Part shown: positions 55,888-64,000 of the stretch, piece after piece | Numbering within the stretch: position 1 is the stretch's first letter | How the letters are laid out: each line of letters begins with the position of its first letter | Assembly: GCF_001457775.1 (NCBI RefSeq) | Contig: NZ_CYSG01000003.1 | Span: forward strand, 186,001 to 250,000 | Origin: Phaeobacter sp. CECT 5382 | GTDB taxonomy: Bacteria > Pseudomonadota > Alphaproteobacteria > Rhodobacterales > Rhodobacteraceae | DNA: 64,000 nucleotides | Direction of reading: 5' to 3' | The notes under the pieces: model-generated | What the model was told of the DNA's origin: nothing | Databases searched by the model: none | What the model saw: the letters and a program-made list of their open reading frames with translations, nothing else | Translations under genes and position numbers: made by a program

Positions 55888-56835
55888 TCAAACACTCTCG
55901 GCCAATGCCCTGTCCCGGGCCTGTTTGAGAGCGGCAAAATCTTCGTCCGCGTGAAACGAGGAGCGTGTCAGCGCCGTGGCCGACACCCCAAGAAAGCCCT
56001 TGTTGCGGGCAATCTGTTCCAGTTGTTCGAATTCTTCCGGCGACCAGAAACGGTCGATCGGGTGATGCTTTGGTGTCGGCTGCAGATATTGGCCGACGGT
56101 CAGAAAATCGACATTCGCAGCCCGCAGATCATCCATCACCTGGCGCACGTCGCTCATGCTCTCACCCAGGCCCACCATCAGGCCCGACTTAGTGAACAGA
56201 GACGGGTTGGCGCGTTTGGCGTCATCCAGCAGGCGCAATGATGTGTAGTAGCGGGCACCGGGACGGACGGTGGCATAAAGATGCGGCACCGTTTCCAAGT
56301 TGTGGTTGAACACATCCGGCGCCGCGTCAAAAACTGCCTCTGCCGCCGCACCCTTGCCGAGAAAATCAGGTGTCAGCACTTCGACGGTTGTTTCGGGGTT
56401 CTGGTGGCGTACGGCGCGAATGGTCTGGGCGATGTGGGCGGCGCCGCCGTCCTCTAGGTCATCACGATCCACCGAGGTGATCACCACGTGGCGCAGTCCC
56501 AGTTTCTTGACCGCCTGCGCGACGCGACCGGGTTCAAACGCATCCAATGCGTCGGGGCGGCCGGTTGTGACATTGCAGAAAGAACAGCCTCGGGTGCAGA
56601 TCTCGCCCATGATCATCATGGTCGCGTGACGTTTGGACCAGCATTCGCCGATATTGGGGCAGGATGCCTCTTCACAGACCGTGGCAAGGTTGTTGTCTCG
56701 CATCAAGCGGCGGGTCTCGTAGTACTCGGCGCTTTCGATCTTTTTCTTGCGGATCCACTTGGGCTTGCGTGGTATCACGCTATTGGCCTTCTTGGCCTTT
56801 TCGGGATGACGCAGACGCGGTGCTTGGATGTTCAT
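55888..56835 (-). CDS. lipA: Lipoyl synthase
   Basis: A 315-residue radical SAM enzyme that inserts two sulfurs into octanoyl chains to form lipoate. The auxiliary cluster motif is [12 protein letters not shown], the SAM cluster motif CTRGCSFC, and the C-terminal RSS motif is in [16 protein letters not shown] lies nine bases before ATG 56835 ([11 protein letters not shown]); a longer frame overlaps lpdA. It supplies lipoate for GcvH and other lipoylated proteins. It starts 14 bp after lpdA. Confidence 0.97.
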   Translation of the reverse strand: MNIQAPRLRHPEKAKKANSVIPRKPKWIRKKKIESAEYYETRRLMRDNNLATVCEEASCPNIGECWSKRHATMMIMGEICTRGCSFCNVTTGRPDALDAFEPGRVAQAVKKLGLRHVVITSVDRDDLEDGGAAHIAQTIRAVRHQNPETTVEVLTPDFLGKGAAAEAVFDAAPDVFNHNLETVPHLYATVRPGARYYTSLRLLDDAKRANPSLFTKSGLMVGLGESMSDVRQVMDDLRAANVDFLTVGQYLQPTPKHHPIDRFWSPEEFEQLEQIARNKGFLGVSATALTRSSFHADEDFAALKQARDRALAESV

Positions 56836-56849
56836 TTGGGTTAACCTCC

Positions 56850-58232
56850 TCAGGCGTGGATCGCGCGTTCCAGTGAATCGAGACAAGCTTCCTTCACCGC
56901 TTCCGCCATCGACGGATGCGCGTGACAGGTCGCCGCGACCTCCTGAACCGTGATGCCCTTGGCCATGGCCAGCACCAGCTCCGAGATCAAATCACCGCCA
57001 TGGGCACCACAGACATGGGCGCCTAGGATCTTGCCTGCGGGATCCGCCAGTACCTTCACCGCGCCATCTGTCTCACCGCTGGAGCGAGCACGGGAATTGG
57101 CCATGAAGGCGAATTTTCCGACCTGGTATTCAACGCCATCCTCTTTCAGCGCCTCTTCGGTCAGACCAACCGAGGCCACTTCGGGGTCGGTGTAGACCAC
57201 GCCGGGAACGGTGTTGTAATCCACATGAGCCTGCTCCCCTGCGAGCATTTCCACACAGGCAACACCGTCTTCCTCGGCCTTATGCGCCAGCATTGGGCCG
57301 GGCACGCAGTCGCCAATGGCATAGATGCCAGGCACCGAGGTCTGGAAGGTCTCGTCAACCTCAATAACTCCACGCGCTGTCATTGACACGCCAAGCGCAT
57401 CCAAGCCCAGGCCGCGGGTGACTGGGCGACGACCGATGGCGATCAACACCTTGTCGGCTTCCAGCTGCTCAATTTTATCTTTGCCAACGCGTTCCAGCGT
57501 CAGCGACAGACCTGCATCTGTCTTTTCAATGGACTTCAGTGCCCGCCCCAGCTGGAACTTCATCCCCTTTTTGCTGAGCGCGCGTTGCGCCAGTTTGGCA
57601 ATCTCGCCGTCGATGCCGGGCAGCACCCGATCCAAATATTCGACAACAGTCACCTTTGCGCCCAGGCGTGACCACACTTGACCAAGTTCAAGCCCGATCA
57701 CGCCGGCGCCAACCACCACTAGATGCTCTGGCACAGAGGAGAGATCCAGAGCACCGGTGCTGGTCAGCACATCCACCTCATCGATCTCCACTCCAGGGAG
57801 GGGCGTGGGTTCGGATCCGGTGGCAATGAGAATGTTTTTTGCTTCGATCGTGGCGTCGCCAACCTGAACCAGTCCTGGCGCGGGGATGCTGGCCCAGCCT
57901 TCAATCAGCTCAACTCCGTTCTTCTTGAACAGAAAGGCGATACCTTTAGTCAGATCGCTGACAACCTTGTCCTTGCGCGCCATCATGGCAGGCACATCCA
58001 GCTTTGCGCCTTCGACTGATACTCCATGCGCGGCAAGATGAAAGAGTTCGGAAAATTTGCCCGAGGATGTCAGCAGTGCCTTTGACGGGATGCAGCCGAC
58101 ATTTAGACAGGTACCGCCCAATGAGCCGCAGCCTTCAACACAGGCAACTTTCAACCCCAACTGGGCTGCACGAATTGCCGCGACATATCCACCAGGGCCA
58201 CCGCCAATTACCACCAGATCAAAGCTGCCCAT
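56850..58232 (-). CDS. lpdA: Dihydrolipoyl dehydrogenase (L-protein)
   Basis: A 460-residue FAD disulfide oxidoreductase. [17 protein letters not shown] binds FAD, the redox pair is C42-LNVG-C47 in [16 protein letters not shown], the NAD motif is [15 protein letters not shown], and [13 protein letters not shown] near the end has the His/Glu pair. It reoxidises the lipoate on GcvH; because it heads the lipA-symporter-gcv block it is likely a copy dedicated to glycine cleavage, apart from those of the 2-oxo-acid complexes (inference). It is divergent from the XRE-cupin gene. Confidence 0.95.
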   Translation of the reverse strand: MGSFDLVVIGGGPGGYVAAIRAAQLGLKVACVEGCGSLGGTCLNVGCIPSKALLTSSGKFSELFHLAAHGVSVEGAKLDVPAMMARKDKVVSDLTKGIAFLFKKNGVELIEGWASIPAPGLVQVGDATIEAKNILIATGSEPTPLPGVEIDEVDVLTSTGALDLSSVPEHLVVVGAGVIGLELGQVWSRLGAKVTVVEYLDRVLPGIDGEIAKLAQRALSKKGMKFQLGRALKSIEKTDAGLSLTLERVGKDKIEQLEADKVLIAIGRRPVTRGLGLDALGVSMTARGVIEVDETFQTSVPGIYAIGDCVPGPMLAHKAEEDGVACVEMLAGEQAHVDYNTVPGVVYTDPEVASVGLTEEALKEDGVEYQVGKFAFMANSRARSSGETDGAVKVLADPAGKILGAHVCGAHGGDLISELVLAMAKGITVQEVAATCHAHPSMAEAVKEACLDSLERAIHA

Positions 58233-58408
58233 CCGAATTCCCCTCTCAGGCCTTTACGTTCCGAAACATGAATGTATGCGCCAGTATGCGGCTCTTGTGA
58301 TCGTTTAGGAAACTTTTCCCCTTTAATCAACAAAAGATCTCGTGTGGAAATTTTGACTAGGGAATACATCAAAGCTAAGGTTCAGTCGCAACAGGAGAAA
58401 TCACCCGA

Positions 58409-59023
58409 ATGGAACCAGTTCAGTCAGAAGAAACAGGGCTCGCACCCGAGTCGATGGAGGCTCCGGACGGGGAAGTCCTAGGCAAAATGATTCGCGATGC
58501 GCGCAAGGAAAAAGGCCTGACACTGGAAGAAGCGGCTAAGGCAGCTGCCATTGGACGCTCGACTCTGTCGAAGATCGAAAACAATCAGACCCGTCCCAGT
58601 TTCGAGATCATCCGCCGTCTGATGCAGACGCTGGAGCTGGAAACGCCGCAGCTTTTTGTGCAATCGGCCCAAAGCAGCATTTCCGGGCGACGCGACTACA
58701 CCCTGTCAGGCCGTGGCGAGCACCAGGAAACCAAGACCTATGATCACGAACTGCTGTGCACCGAGCTCACCAGCAAGCGGATGCTGCCATATATCAGCAC
58801 GATCAAGGCGCGGGACGTTACCGAATATGAAAGCTGGGTCCGCCATCGCGGCGAAGAATTCATGTATGTGATCAGCGGCGATCTGGTACTCTATACGGAA
58901 CACTATCGCCCGCTAAACATGACGGCCGGTGACTCGGTTTATTACGACAGCGGCATGGGCCACGGCTGTGTTTCCACCAGCGAAGAGGACGCCAAAGTGC
59001 TCTGGGTCTCGCTGGAAATCTGA
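58409..59023 (+). CDS. XRE-family regulator with C-terminal cupin
   Basis: A 204-residue protein. An XRE-type helix-turn-helix (about 24-78; IRDARKEKGLTLEEAAKAAAIGRSTLSKIENNQTRPSF) is joined to a cupin (about 125-200; HRGEEFMYVISGDLVLYTEHYRPLNMTAGDSVYYDSGMGHG). Such proteins often sense a small metabolite in the cupin. AGGAGA precedes ATG 58409. It is divergent from lpdA (176 bp between starts), so control of the glycine block is likely, but not proven by any site I can define. Confidence 0.88.
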   Translation: MEPVQSEETGLAPESMEAPDGEVLGKMIRDARKEKGLTLEEAAKAAAIGRSTLSKIENNQTRPSFEIIRRLMQTLELETPQLFVQSAQSSISGRRDYTLSGRGEHQETKTYDHELLCTELTSKRMLPYISTIKARDVTEYESWVRHRGEEFMYVISGDLVLYTEHYRPLNMTAGDSVYYDSGMGHGCVSTSEEDAKVLWVSLEI

Positions 59024-59047
59024 CCCGATTTACGAAGATCCGCCAGG

Positions 59048-59335
59048 TCAGCAACCCTCAACGATGGTGATGCTGGCCTCACAGGCTCCAGCACGCAGCG
59101 CCCGGGCCTCTTTGTATTCCGGTGAATTATAACAGGCGCGTGCCTGTTGCAGGCAATCGAATTCGATCACCACATGGCGCTGCCAGCTCGCACCCTCAAA
59201 GGTTTCAGCTTCGCCGCCGCGGGCAAGAAAGCGCGCGCCATGGGCCTGAAAGGCTGCAGGGGCGACGGCCTGATAGCCCGCATAGGCTGCGGGGTCAGTC
59301 ACTGTGACATGGGCGATCCAATAGGCTTTTGCCAC
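59048..59335 (-). CDS. DUF1330 family protein
   Basis: A 95-residue protein. AKAYWIAHVTVTDPAAYAGYQ at the start and GASWQRHVVIEFDCLQQARACYNSPEYKEAR match DUF1330, a small dimeric alpha-beta barrel family without known activity. The start is GTG at 59335 (AGGA eight bases upstream) or the adjacent GTG at 59338. It begins 4 bp after the GntR gene ends, so the two are coupled. Confidence 0.85.
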   Translation of the reverse strand: MAKAYWIAHVTVTDPAAYAGYQAVAPAAFQAHGARFLARGGEAETFEGASWQRHVVIEFDCLQQARACYNSPEYKEARALRAGACEASITIVEGC

Positions 59336-59339
59336 CACG

Positions 59340-60041
59340 CTATTCCTGTTCTTCCGTCGACAGCAGTCGTTCGGCCACCGCCGAGGCATCCGCCAGATGG
59401 GTCTCGACAGCCTGCCGCGCCGCAGCTGCGTCGCCAGCAACAATCGCGTCACAAATCGCCTGCATGTGAAACAGCCCCGGCTGTTGCCGCTCGGCCGCCG
59501 ACAGGGTCATGGCCCGCAACCGGCTGATCCGGCCATTGAGGCGATTGACCACCTCCCAGGCGATGTGATGGCCTGCTGCCTCGAACATCACCTGATAGAA
59601 CCGGGTCGAAGCCTTGAACAAAGCCCCCGGCACCGCATCCGCCGCGTTTTGCGCAAAAGCCTGCTTCAGCGCCGCAAGTGCGCTCTGCAAATCTCGGTGC
59701 AACTGCTTTGACCCTGATTGCGCACAGGCCATGGCCGCTTCGGTTTCCAGCATGCGGCGAATCTCATAGATCTGGCGCGCATCTTCCCAGGAGAGCGGCG
59801 CCACGATGGGGCCGCGATTGGGCAGGATTTCTACCAACCCCTCGGCCTCCAGATAACGAATCGTTTCGCGAACGACGGTGCGCGAGACGCCAAGCTGATC
59901 GCAAAGCGGGCGCTCGACCAGCCGTTCTCCCGGAGCAAACAACCCCGAAATGATGGCGTCCCGCATCTTCTCCTGCACAATTTCGCGCAGCGTCGCAGGG
60001 GGTTGGTCGATTTTCAGCTGAGCAAAAGCAGGGTTTTCCAT
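59340..60041 (-). CDS. GntR family regulator, FCD (FadR) subgroup
   Basis: A 233-residue regulator. The N-terminal winged helix has ERLVERPLCDQLGVSRTVVRETIRYLEAEGLVEI; the C-terminal FCD domain (about 85-220) has the metal-site pattern in YEIRRMLETEAA, RFYQVMFEAAGH and the final HLADA region. It likely represses the divergent operon from 60151 through the palindrome at 60097-60112 and is relieved by a small organic acid. The DUF1330 gene follows on the same strand. Confidence 0.9.
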   Translation of the reverse strand: MENPAFAQLKIDQPPATLREIVQEKMRDAIISGLFAPGERLVERPLCDQLGVSRTVVRETIRYLEAEGLVEILPNRGPIVAPLSWEDARQIYEIRRMLETEAAMACAQSGSKQLHRDLQSALAALKQAFAQNAADAVPGALFKASTRFYQVMFEAAGHHIAWEVVNRLNGRISRLRAMTLSAAERQQPGLFHMQAICDAIVAGDAAAARQAVETHLADASAVAERLLSTEEQE

Positions 60042-60096
60042 GCCATCTTCCTAGCAGCGCCTCGGCGGCAAGACAACAGGATCTTGACTAACAAGA

Positions 60097-60112
60097 TTAT
60101 GGTATACCATAA
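60097..60112. promoter_or_regulatory. Perfect 16-bp palindrome, GntR operator
   Basis: TTATGGTATACCATAA is an exact dyad with the TGGT-ACCA core typical of FCD-type GntR operators. It lies between the GntR start and the DUF1185 start, 13 bp after a possible -35 TTGACT (60084-60089). Confidence 0.82.
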
Positions 60113-60150
60113 GTCAATCTAACAGTTTCACTTCAACTCAGGTGCCACCA

Positions 60151-60753
60151 ATGCCCGCAATCATTCGCAAAACCCTGCTTCATGTCGAAGAAACCCTGAT
60201 CGAGGGCGGCAAAGAAGCCGCCACCCCGCTCAAGATGATTGCCGCCATCGCGGTGATCAAAAACCCCTGGGCGGGCCGTGGTTTTGTCGATGACCTGAAA
60301 CCGGAAATCCACGACTGCGCCCCCGGCCTGGGCGAAATGCTGACCAAGATGGTGCTTGATGCCGCCGGTGGCGGTGACATGGTCGAGGGCTACGGCAAAT
60401 CTGCCATCGTGGGGCTCGATGGCGAGATCGAACACGCATCGGCACTGATCCACACCCTGCGGTTTGGCAACCACTACCGCGAGGCCGTCGGCGCCAAAAG
60501 CTACCTCGCCTTTTGCAACACCCGCGGCCCCGCCAACGCACCGCTGATGATCCCCTTGATGGACAAGAACGATGGTGGCCGACGCTCGCATTACCTCACC
60601 ATTCAATGCTCGGTGGCGGATGCCCCGGCTGCGGATGAAATCGTCGTCGCTCTAGGTGCTTCGATCGGTGGGCGCCCGCATCACCGTATTGGTGACCGAT
60701 ATCAAGACCTCAAGGATCTGGGCCATGACGTCGACAACCCTGCAGCTGTCTGA
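60151..60753 (+). CDS. DUF1185 amino acid synthesis family protein
   Basis: A 200-residue protein. IIRKTLLHVEETLIEGG, PLKMIAAIAVIKNPWAGRGFVDDL and the GRPHHRIGDRYQDL end match the DUF1185 (AA_synth) family. The family name is historic; the reaction is not known. AGGTG lies before ATG 60151. The next gene overlaps it by 29 bp. It is the first gene after the GntR operator. Confidence 0.85.
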   Translation: MPAIIRKTLLHVEETLIEGGKEAATPLKMIAAIAVIKNPWAGRGFVDDLKPEIHDCAPGLGEMLTKMVLDAAGGGDMVEGYGKSAIVGLDGEIEHASALIHTLRFGNHYREAVGAKSYLAFCNTRGPANAPLMIPLMDKNDGGRRSHYLTIQCSVADAPAADEIVVALGASIGGRPHHRIGDRYQDLKDLGHDVDNPAAV

Positions 60754-62464
60754 GCCCTTCGGCACCCTCTGCTATCGTGAGGTCGGCACGGGCGAACCGC
60801 TGGTGCTGATCCACGGGGTTGGCATGCAGAGTGCTGCCTGGGCGCCACAGCTTGAGGCGCTGTCGAAAACCCATCGTGTTCTGGCATTGGACATGCCAGG
60901 CCACGGTGGCAGCAGTGCCCTAGCCGCAGGTGCAGAGCTTGCAGAATTCGTCGCTTGGCTGAAATCCGCGCTCACGGCGCTGAACACCGGGCCGGTCAAT
61001 CTGGCGGGACATTCCATGGGGGCGCTGATCGCGGGCGGCTTTGCCTGCGAGCACCCCGACATGCTGCGCCGTGTTGCGCTACTGAACGGCGTCTTTCGCC
61101 GCTCAGATCAGGCCCGCACCGCAGTTCTGGCCCGCGCCGCTGAGATCAAGACCGGCAAGGTCGATCTGGAAACGCCACTCAGCCGCTGGTTTGGCGACAC
61201 ACCGGTCGAACAGCAGGCTCGTTCGCTGGTTTCCAACTGGCTATCGCAGGTCGAAATGGAGGGCTATGCCACAGCCTATGGTGCCTTTGCCCGCAGCGAC
61301 GCCACCTACGCAGACAGATGGCAGCAGATCAGCTGCCCCTTGCTGGCCCTGACCGGCGATGCCGACCCCAATTCCACCCCGGCGATGTCGCGCGCCATGG
61401 CAGAACTAGCCCAGGACGGCGAGGTGGAAGTCCTGCCCGGTCGTCATATGGTCAACCTTACCGCAGCCGAAACCGTGACCCATAGTCTGCTGCGCTGGCT
61501 CCGCCGCGCTGAAACCGCACCAACACCGAAGGAGACCCCAATGGCCCCTGCCCCGCTTGATCCGCGCGCCCTGCGTGATGCCTTTGGCACCTTCCTGACC
61601 GGCGTTACGGTGGTGACCAGCCACGACGCTGAGGGGGCTCCAATTGGCTTCACGGCCAATTCCTTTTCCTCGGTTTCGCTCGACCCGCCACTGGTGCTGG
61701 TCTGTCTGGCTAATACCTCGCGCAACTATGACGCCCTGACACAGGCCAGCGGCTTTGCAGTAAACATCCTCGCCGAAGACCAGAAAGACATCTCCAATAC
61801 CTTTGCCCGCCCCTCTGACGACCGATTTGCAGCGGTGGACTGGCAAAAGGGCCCGCAGGGCGCGCCCATTCTTTCGGGTGTTTCGGCCTGGTTTGACTGC
61901 TCCATGCACAAAACGGTTGAGGCCGGTGATCATGTCATCCTGATCGGCAAGGTCGAAGGTTTTGACACCAGCACCGCGCCTGGTCTGGGCTATGCCCGTG
62001 GCGCCTATGTCACCCCGGCTGCCGAGGCTGAGGCGTTGGCGCAGGGAGCCAATCTGGTGGTGTCAGCGCTGATCGAACGCGCTGGCGAAGTGCTTTTGGT
62101 CGACGATGGCAATGGGGGGCTTACCCTGCCGCAAAAACCTGTGGGGCGTGCCGGTGCTTCGGCTGCCCTGACTGAACTGATCGCGGCCTCAGGCCTCGAA
62201 GCAGATCCCGGGTTTATTTATTCGGTCTTTGAAGACGCCGCGCGCGAACACCAGCATATCTCGTTCCTGTGTCAGGCCGCCGATGGCGCGCCAAAACAGG
62301 GTTGTTTCACACCGCTCAGCGCTTCGACCATGATGGAGGTGACCGATCCGGCCCTGCGCATCATGCTGGAGCGTTTCGCCAGTGAAAGCCGCATGGGCAA
62401 CTACGGGGTATTTTACGGCAATCAGATCAGCGGCGATGTCCGCAAAATCGTGTCAGGGAGTTGA
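60725..62464 (+). CDS. Alpha/beta-hydrolase, flavin reductase and Nudix-like fusion
   Basis: A 579-residue fusion. Residues 1-265 are an alpha/beta-hydrolase with oxyanion motif LIHGVGMQ, nucleophile Ser97 in AGHSMGA and a His in GRHMVNL. Residues about 273-425 are a flavin reductase of the HpaC type (FGTFLTGVTVVTSHD, GFTANSFSSVSLDPPLVLVCL). Residues about 440-530 look Nudix-like (ALIERAGEVLLVDDGNGGLTLPQKPVG) but lack the catalytic REXXEE box. GGAG and an in-frame ATG at 61541 lie at the first junction, so a separate reductase might also be made. It would supply reduced FMN to the downstream LLM enzyme. Confidence 0.85.
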   Translation: MTSTTLQLSEPFGTLCYREVGTGEPLVLIHGVGMQSAAWAPQLEALSKTHRVLALDMPGHGGSSALAAGAELAEFVAWLKSALTALNTGPVNLAGHSMGALIAGGFACEHPDMLRRVALLNGVFRRSDQARTAVLARAAEIKTGKVDLETPLSRWFGDTPVEQQARSLVSNWLSQVEMEGYATAYGAFARSDATYADRWQQISCPLLALTGDADPNSTPAMSRAMAELAQDGEVEVLPGRHMVNLTAAETVTHSLLRWLRRAETAPTPKETPMAPAPLDPRALRDAFGTFLTGVTVVTSHDAEGAPIGFTANSFSSVSLDPPLVLVCLANTSRNYDALTQASGFAVNILAEDQKDISNTFARPSDDRFAAVDWQKGPQGAPILSGVSAWFDCSMHKTVEAGDHVILIGKVEGFDTSTAPGLGYARGAYVTPAAEAEALAQGANLVVSALIERAGEVLLVDDGNGGLTLPQKPVGRAGASAALTELIAASGLEADPGFIYSVFEDAAREHQHISFLCQAADGAPKQGCFTPLSASTMMEVTDPALRIMLERFASESRMGNYGVFYGNQISGDVRKIVSGS

Positions 62465-62469
62465 GTGAC

Positions 62470-63507
62470 ATGAAGTTTTCCTTGTTTGCGCATATGGAGC
62501 GCATCTCGCCCGATCAGGACCAAAAGCAGCTTTATGATGAGTTCATCGAACTGTGCAAAATCGCCGATCGTGGCGGCATGCATGCCATCTGGACCGGAGA
62601 GCACCACGGGATGAATTTCACCATCTCGCCCAACCCCTTTCTGAATCTCGTCGATATGGCACGCCATACAGAAAATGTGCGCCTGGGCACCGGCACCGTA
62701 ATTGCGCCTTTCTGGCACCCAATCCGACTGGCAGGCGAGGCCGCACTCACCGATATCATCACCGATGGGCGGTTGGATCTTGGCATTGCCCGTGGCGCCT
62801 ATTCCTATGAATATGAACGCATGATGCCCGGTATGGACGCCTGGGAAGCCGGCCAGCGCATGCGCGAGCTGATCCCTGCAGTGCAGAACCTGTGGAAAGG
62901 CGATTATGCTCAGGAGGGAGAGTTCCACTCCTTTCCCAAAACCACGTCCTCGCCCAAGCCATTGCAGCAGAACGGGCCGCCGATCTGGGTGGCAGCGCGG
63001 GATCCCAACAGCCATGAATTTGCTGTGTCCAATGGATGCAACGTGCAGGTCACGCCGCTCTGGCAGGGGGACGGTGAAATCGCCAGCCTGATGACCCGTT
63101 TCACGGATGCCTGCGCCAAATTCCCCGACGTGCCCCGCCCCAAGATCATGCTGCTGCAACACAGCTATGTGGCCGACAGCCCAGAGGACGTGGACCTTGC
63201 CGCGCAGGAGCTGAACAGGTTCTACTGCTATTTTGGCGCCTGGTTCAAAAACGAACGCTCCGTCGATCAGGGCTTGATTGCGCCGCTTTCGGAGGAAGAA
63301 ATCAAAGCGCATCCCTTCTATTCACCCGAGGCCATGAAGCGCGATCTGGTGATTGCCGAGGCCCCCGGTGTGATCGAACGGGTAAAGAAATATGAGGCGA
63401 TGGGCTATGATGAGTATTCGTTCTGGATAGACTCCAGCATGAGCTTTGAGCGCAAGAAAGCCTCGCTTGAACGTTTCATCAACGACGTCATGCCCGCTTT
63501 CGCATAG
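62470..63507 (+). CDS. LLM class (luciferase-like) flavin monooxygenase
   Basis: A 345-residue TIM-barrel FMN-dependent monooxygenase of the bacterial luciferase-like family. FSLFAHMERI at the start, MHAIWTGEHHGMNFTISPNP, TGTVIAPFWHPIRLAGEAAL and GRLDLGIARGAY are typical. It needs reduced flavin from a reductase, probably the fused one upstream. GGGAG nine bases before ATG 62470 sets the start; a TTG three codons earlier is too near. The end carries a 15-bp near-exact repeat (63492-63524). Confidence 0.9.
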   Translation: MKFSLFAHMERISPDQDQKQLYDEFIELCKIADRGGMHAIWTGEHHGMNFTISPNPFLNLVDMARHTENVRLGTGTVIAPFWHPIRLAGEAALTDIITDGRLDLGIARGAYSYEYERMMPGMDAWEAGQRMRELIPAVQNLWKGDYAQEGEFHSFPKTTSSPKPLQQNGPPIWVAARDPNSHEFAVSNGCNVQVTPLWQGDGEIASLMTRFTDACAKFPDVPRPKIMLLQHSYVADSPEDVDLAAQELNRFYCYFGAWFKNERSVDQGLIAPLSEEEIKAHPFYSPEAMKRDLVIAEAPGVIERVKKYEAMGYDEYSFWIDSSMSFERKKASLERFINDVMPAFA

Positions 63508-63524
63508 CCGCCCGCCTTCGCATA
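63492..63524. repeat. 15-bp repeat across the LLM stop codon
   Basis: GCCCGCTTTCGCATA (63492-63506) and GCCCGCCTTCGCATA (63510-63524) differ at one base; the first includes the TA of the TAG stop. Confidence 0.85.
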
Positions 63525-63534
63525 AGGACAGATC

Positions 63535-64000
63535 ATGCAGGAATATCAGCAGTATATCGGCGGCCAGTTTGATGCGGGCGCCGCCCAGTTCGACAGTATC
63601 GATCCCGCGACCGGTGCGGCCTGGGCCAGGATGCCCGCGGCCAGTGTGGCAGACGTGGACCGGGCCGTTCAGGCAGCCGAACAGGCTTTTTTTGCCTCTG
63701 ACTGGGCCAATATGACGGCCAGCCAGCGCGGTAAGCTTTTGTTGCGACTGGCGGACCTCGTGGCCGAAAACGCGCAGCGTCTGGCTGAGCTGGAGACACG
63801 TGATACTGGCAAGATCATCCGTGAGACCACGGCTCAGATCGCCTATGTGGCCGAATTCTATCGCTACTACGCTGGCCTTGCGGATAAGATCGAAGGTGCC
63901 CACCTGCCGATCGATAAACCCGACATGGAAGTCTGGCTTCGGCGCGAACCGCTCGGTGTGGTGGCCGCGATTGTACCGTGGAATTCGCAACTGTTCCTGT
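63535..64000 (+). CDS. Aldehyde dehydrogenase, 3' end outside window
   Basis: The first 155 residues of an ALDH superfamily enzyme: YQQYIGGQFD at the start, RGKLLLRLADLVAENAQRLAELETRDTGK in the N-terminal domain, and REPLGVVAAIVPWNSQL at the window end; the catalytic Cys would come later. AAGGA lies seven bases before ATG 63535. It is the fourth gene of the operon from 60151 and would oxidise an aldehyde made by the upstream monooxygenase. Confidence 0.88.
   Translation, partial: MQEYQQYIGGQFDAGAAQFDSIDPATGAAWARMPAASVADVDRAVQAAEQAFFASDWANMTASQRGKLLLRLADLVAENAQRLAELETRDTGKIIRETTAQIAYVAEFYRYYAGLADKIEGAHLPIDKPDMEVWLRREPLGVVAAIVPWNSQLFL

Noticed and set aside
1-64000. CRISPR arrays, tRNA or rRNA genes, insertion sequences, phage genes
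   Set aside because: I found no spaced direct-repeat array, cloverleaf, transposase or phage-like protein; repeats present are short or hairpin units.

Overview
The window looks like a chromosomal segment of an alphaproteobacterium of the Rhodobacterales (Roseobacter group; inferred, not tested by any search). The reasons are the GC-rich coding DNA, a cytochrome c2 whose sequence follows Rhodobacter c2 closely, the MoxR/DUF4159-type membrane gene pair, and many small catabolic operons joined by 1 to 4 bp overlaps. Gene density is high and I see no rRNA, tRNA, phage, insertion sequence or CRISPR array.

Region by region: 1-3.8 kb holds the end of a DUF4159/amidotransferase-like membrane gene pair. 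3.8-11.4 kb (minus) is a periplasmic defence pair, alpha-2-macroglobulin plus penicillin-binding protein 1C. 11.5-20.3 kb has a hybrid histidine kinase, yaaA, recQ, a YggT protein, a thioesterase, an MFS carrier and mepA. 20.2-27.4 kb has a phytase-like esterase, a VUT-type queuosine-precursor carrier, arfB, an SDR, a P1 peptidase, cytochrome c2, idi and an FAD monooxygenase. 27.6-30.9 kb (minus) has glpK and panBC. 31-38.3 kb (plus) is a seven-gene peptide-type ABC operon that also carries a cupin, a GNAT and an aldehyde dehydrogenase. 38.5-42.8 kb (minus) is a nicotinamide salvage unit, pncA and pncB, with a membrane hybrid histidine kinase between them. 43-45.3 kb has trhO and a PAS-GAF protein. 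45.5-48.3 kb is a zntA-merR metal efflux unit with a clear MerR-type promoter. 48.4-59 kb is a glycine block on the minus strand: lpdA, lipA, an alanine/glycine:cation symporter, a universal stress protein, gcvT, gcvH, gcvP and a GlxA-type regulator, with an XRE-cupin regulator divergent from it. 59-64 kb has a DUF1330 gene and a GntR/FCD regulator facing an oxidative operon: DUF1185, an alpha/beta-hydrolase/flavin-reductase fusion, an LLM monooxygenase and an aldehyde dehydrogenase cut by the window end.

Three observations stand out. (1) Inside gcvT, 33 bases match an Illumina P7 adapter followed by an A run; this is almost certainly an assembly error that replaced the conserved GYTGEDGYE-type motif. 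(2) Four copies of an intergenic element share identical outer hairpin arms, a CCCAA(C/G)G box and a GGGAGC-containing tail; three of them have a second hairpin whose sequence changes while pairing is kept. (3) The 60 kb operon encodes an unusual fusion with an internal ribosome binding site at the domain junction, behind a perfect 16-bp GntR-type palindrome. Several genes also carry short tandem duplications at or just after their stop codons.
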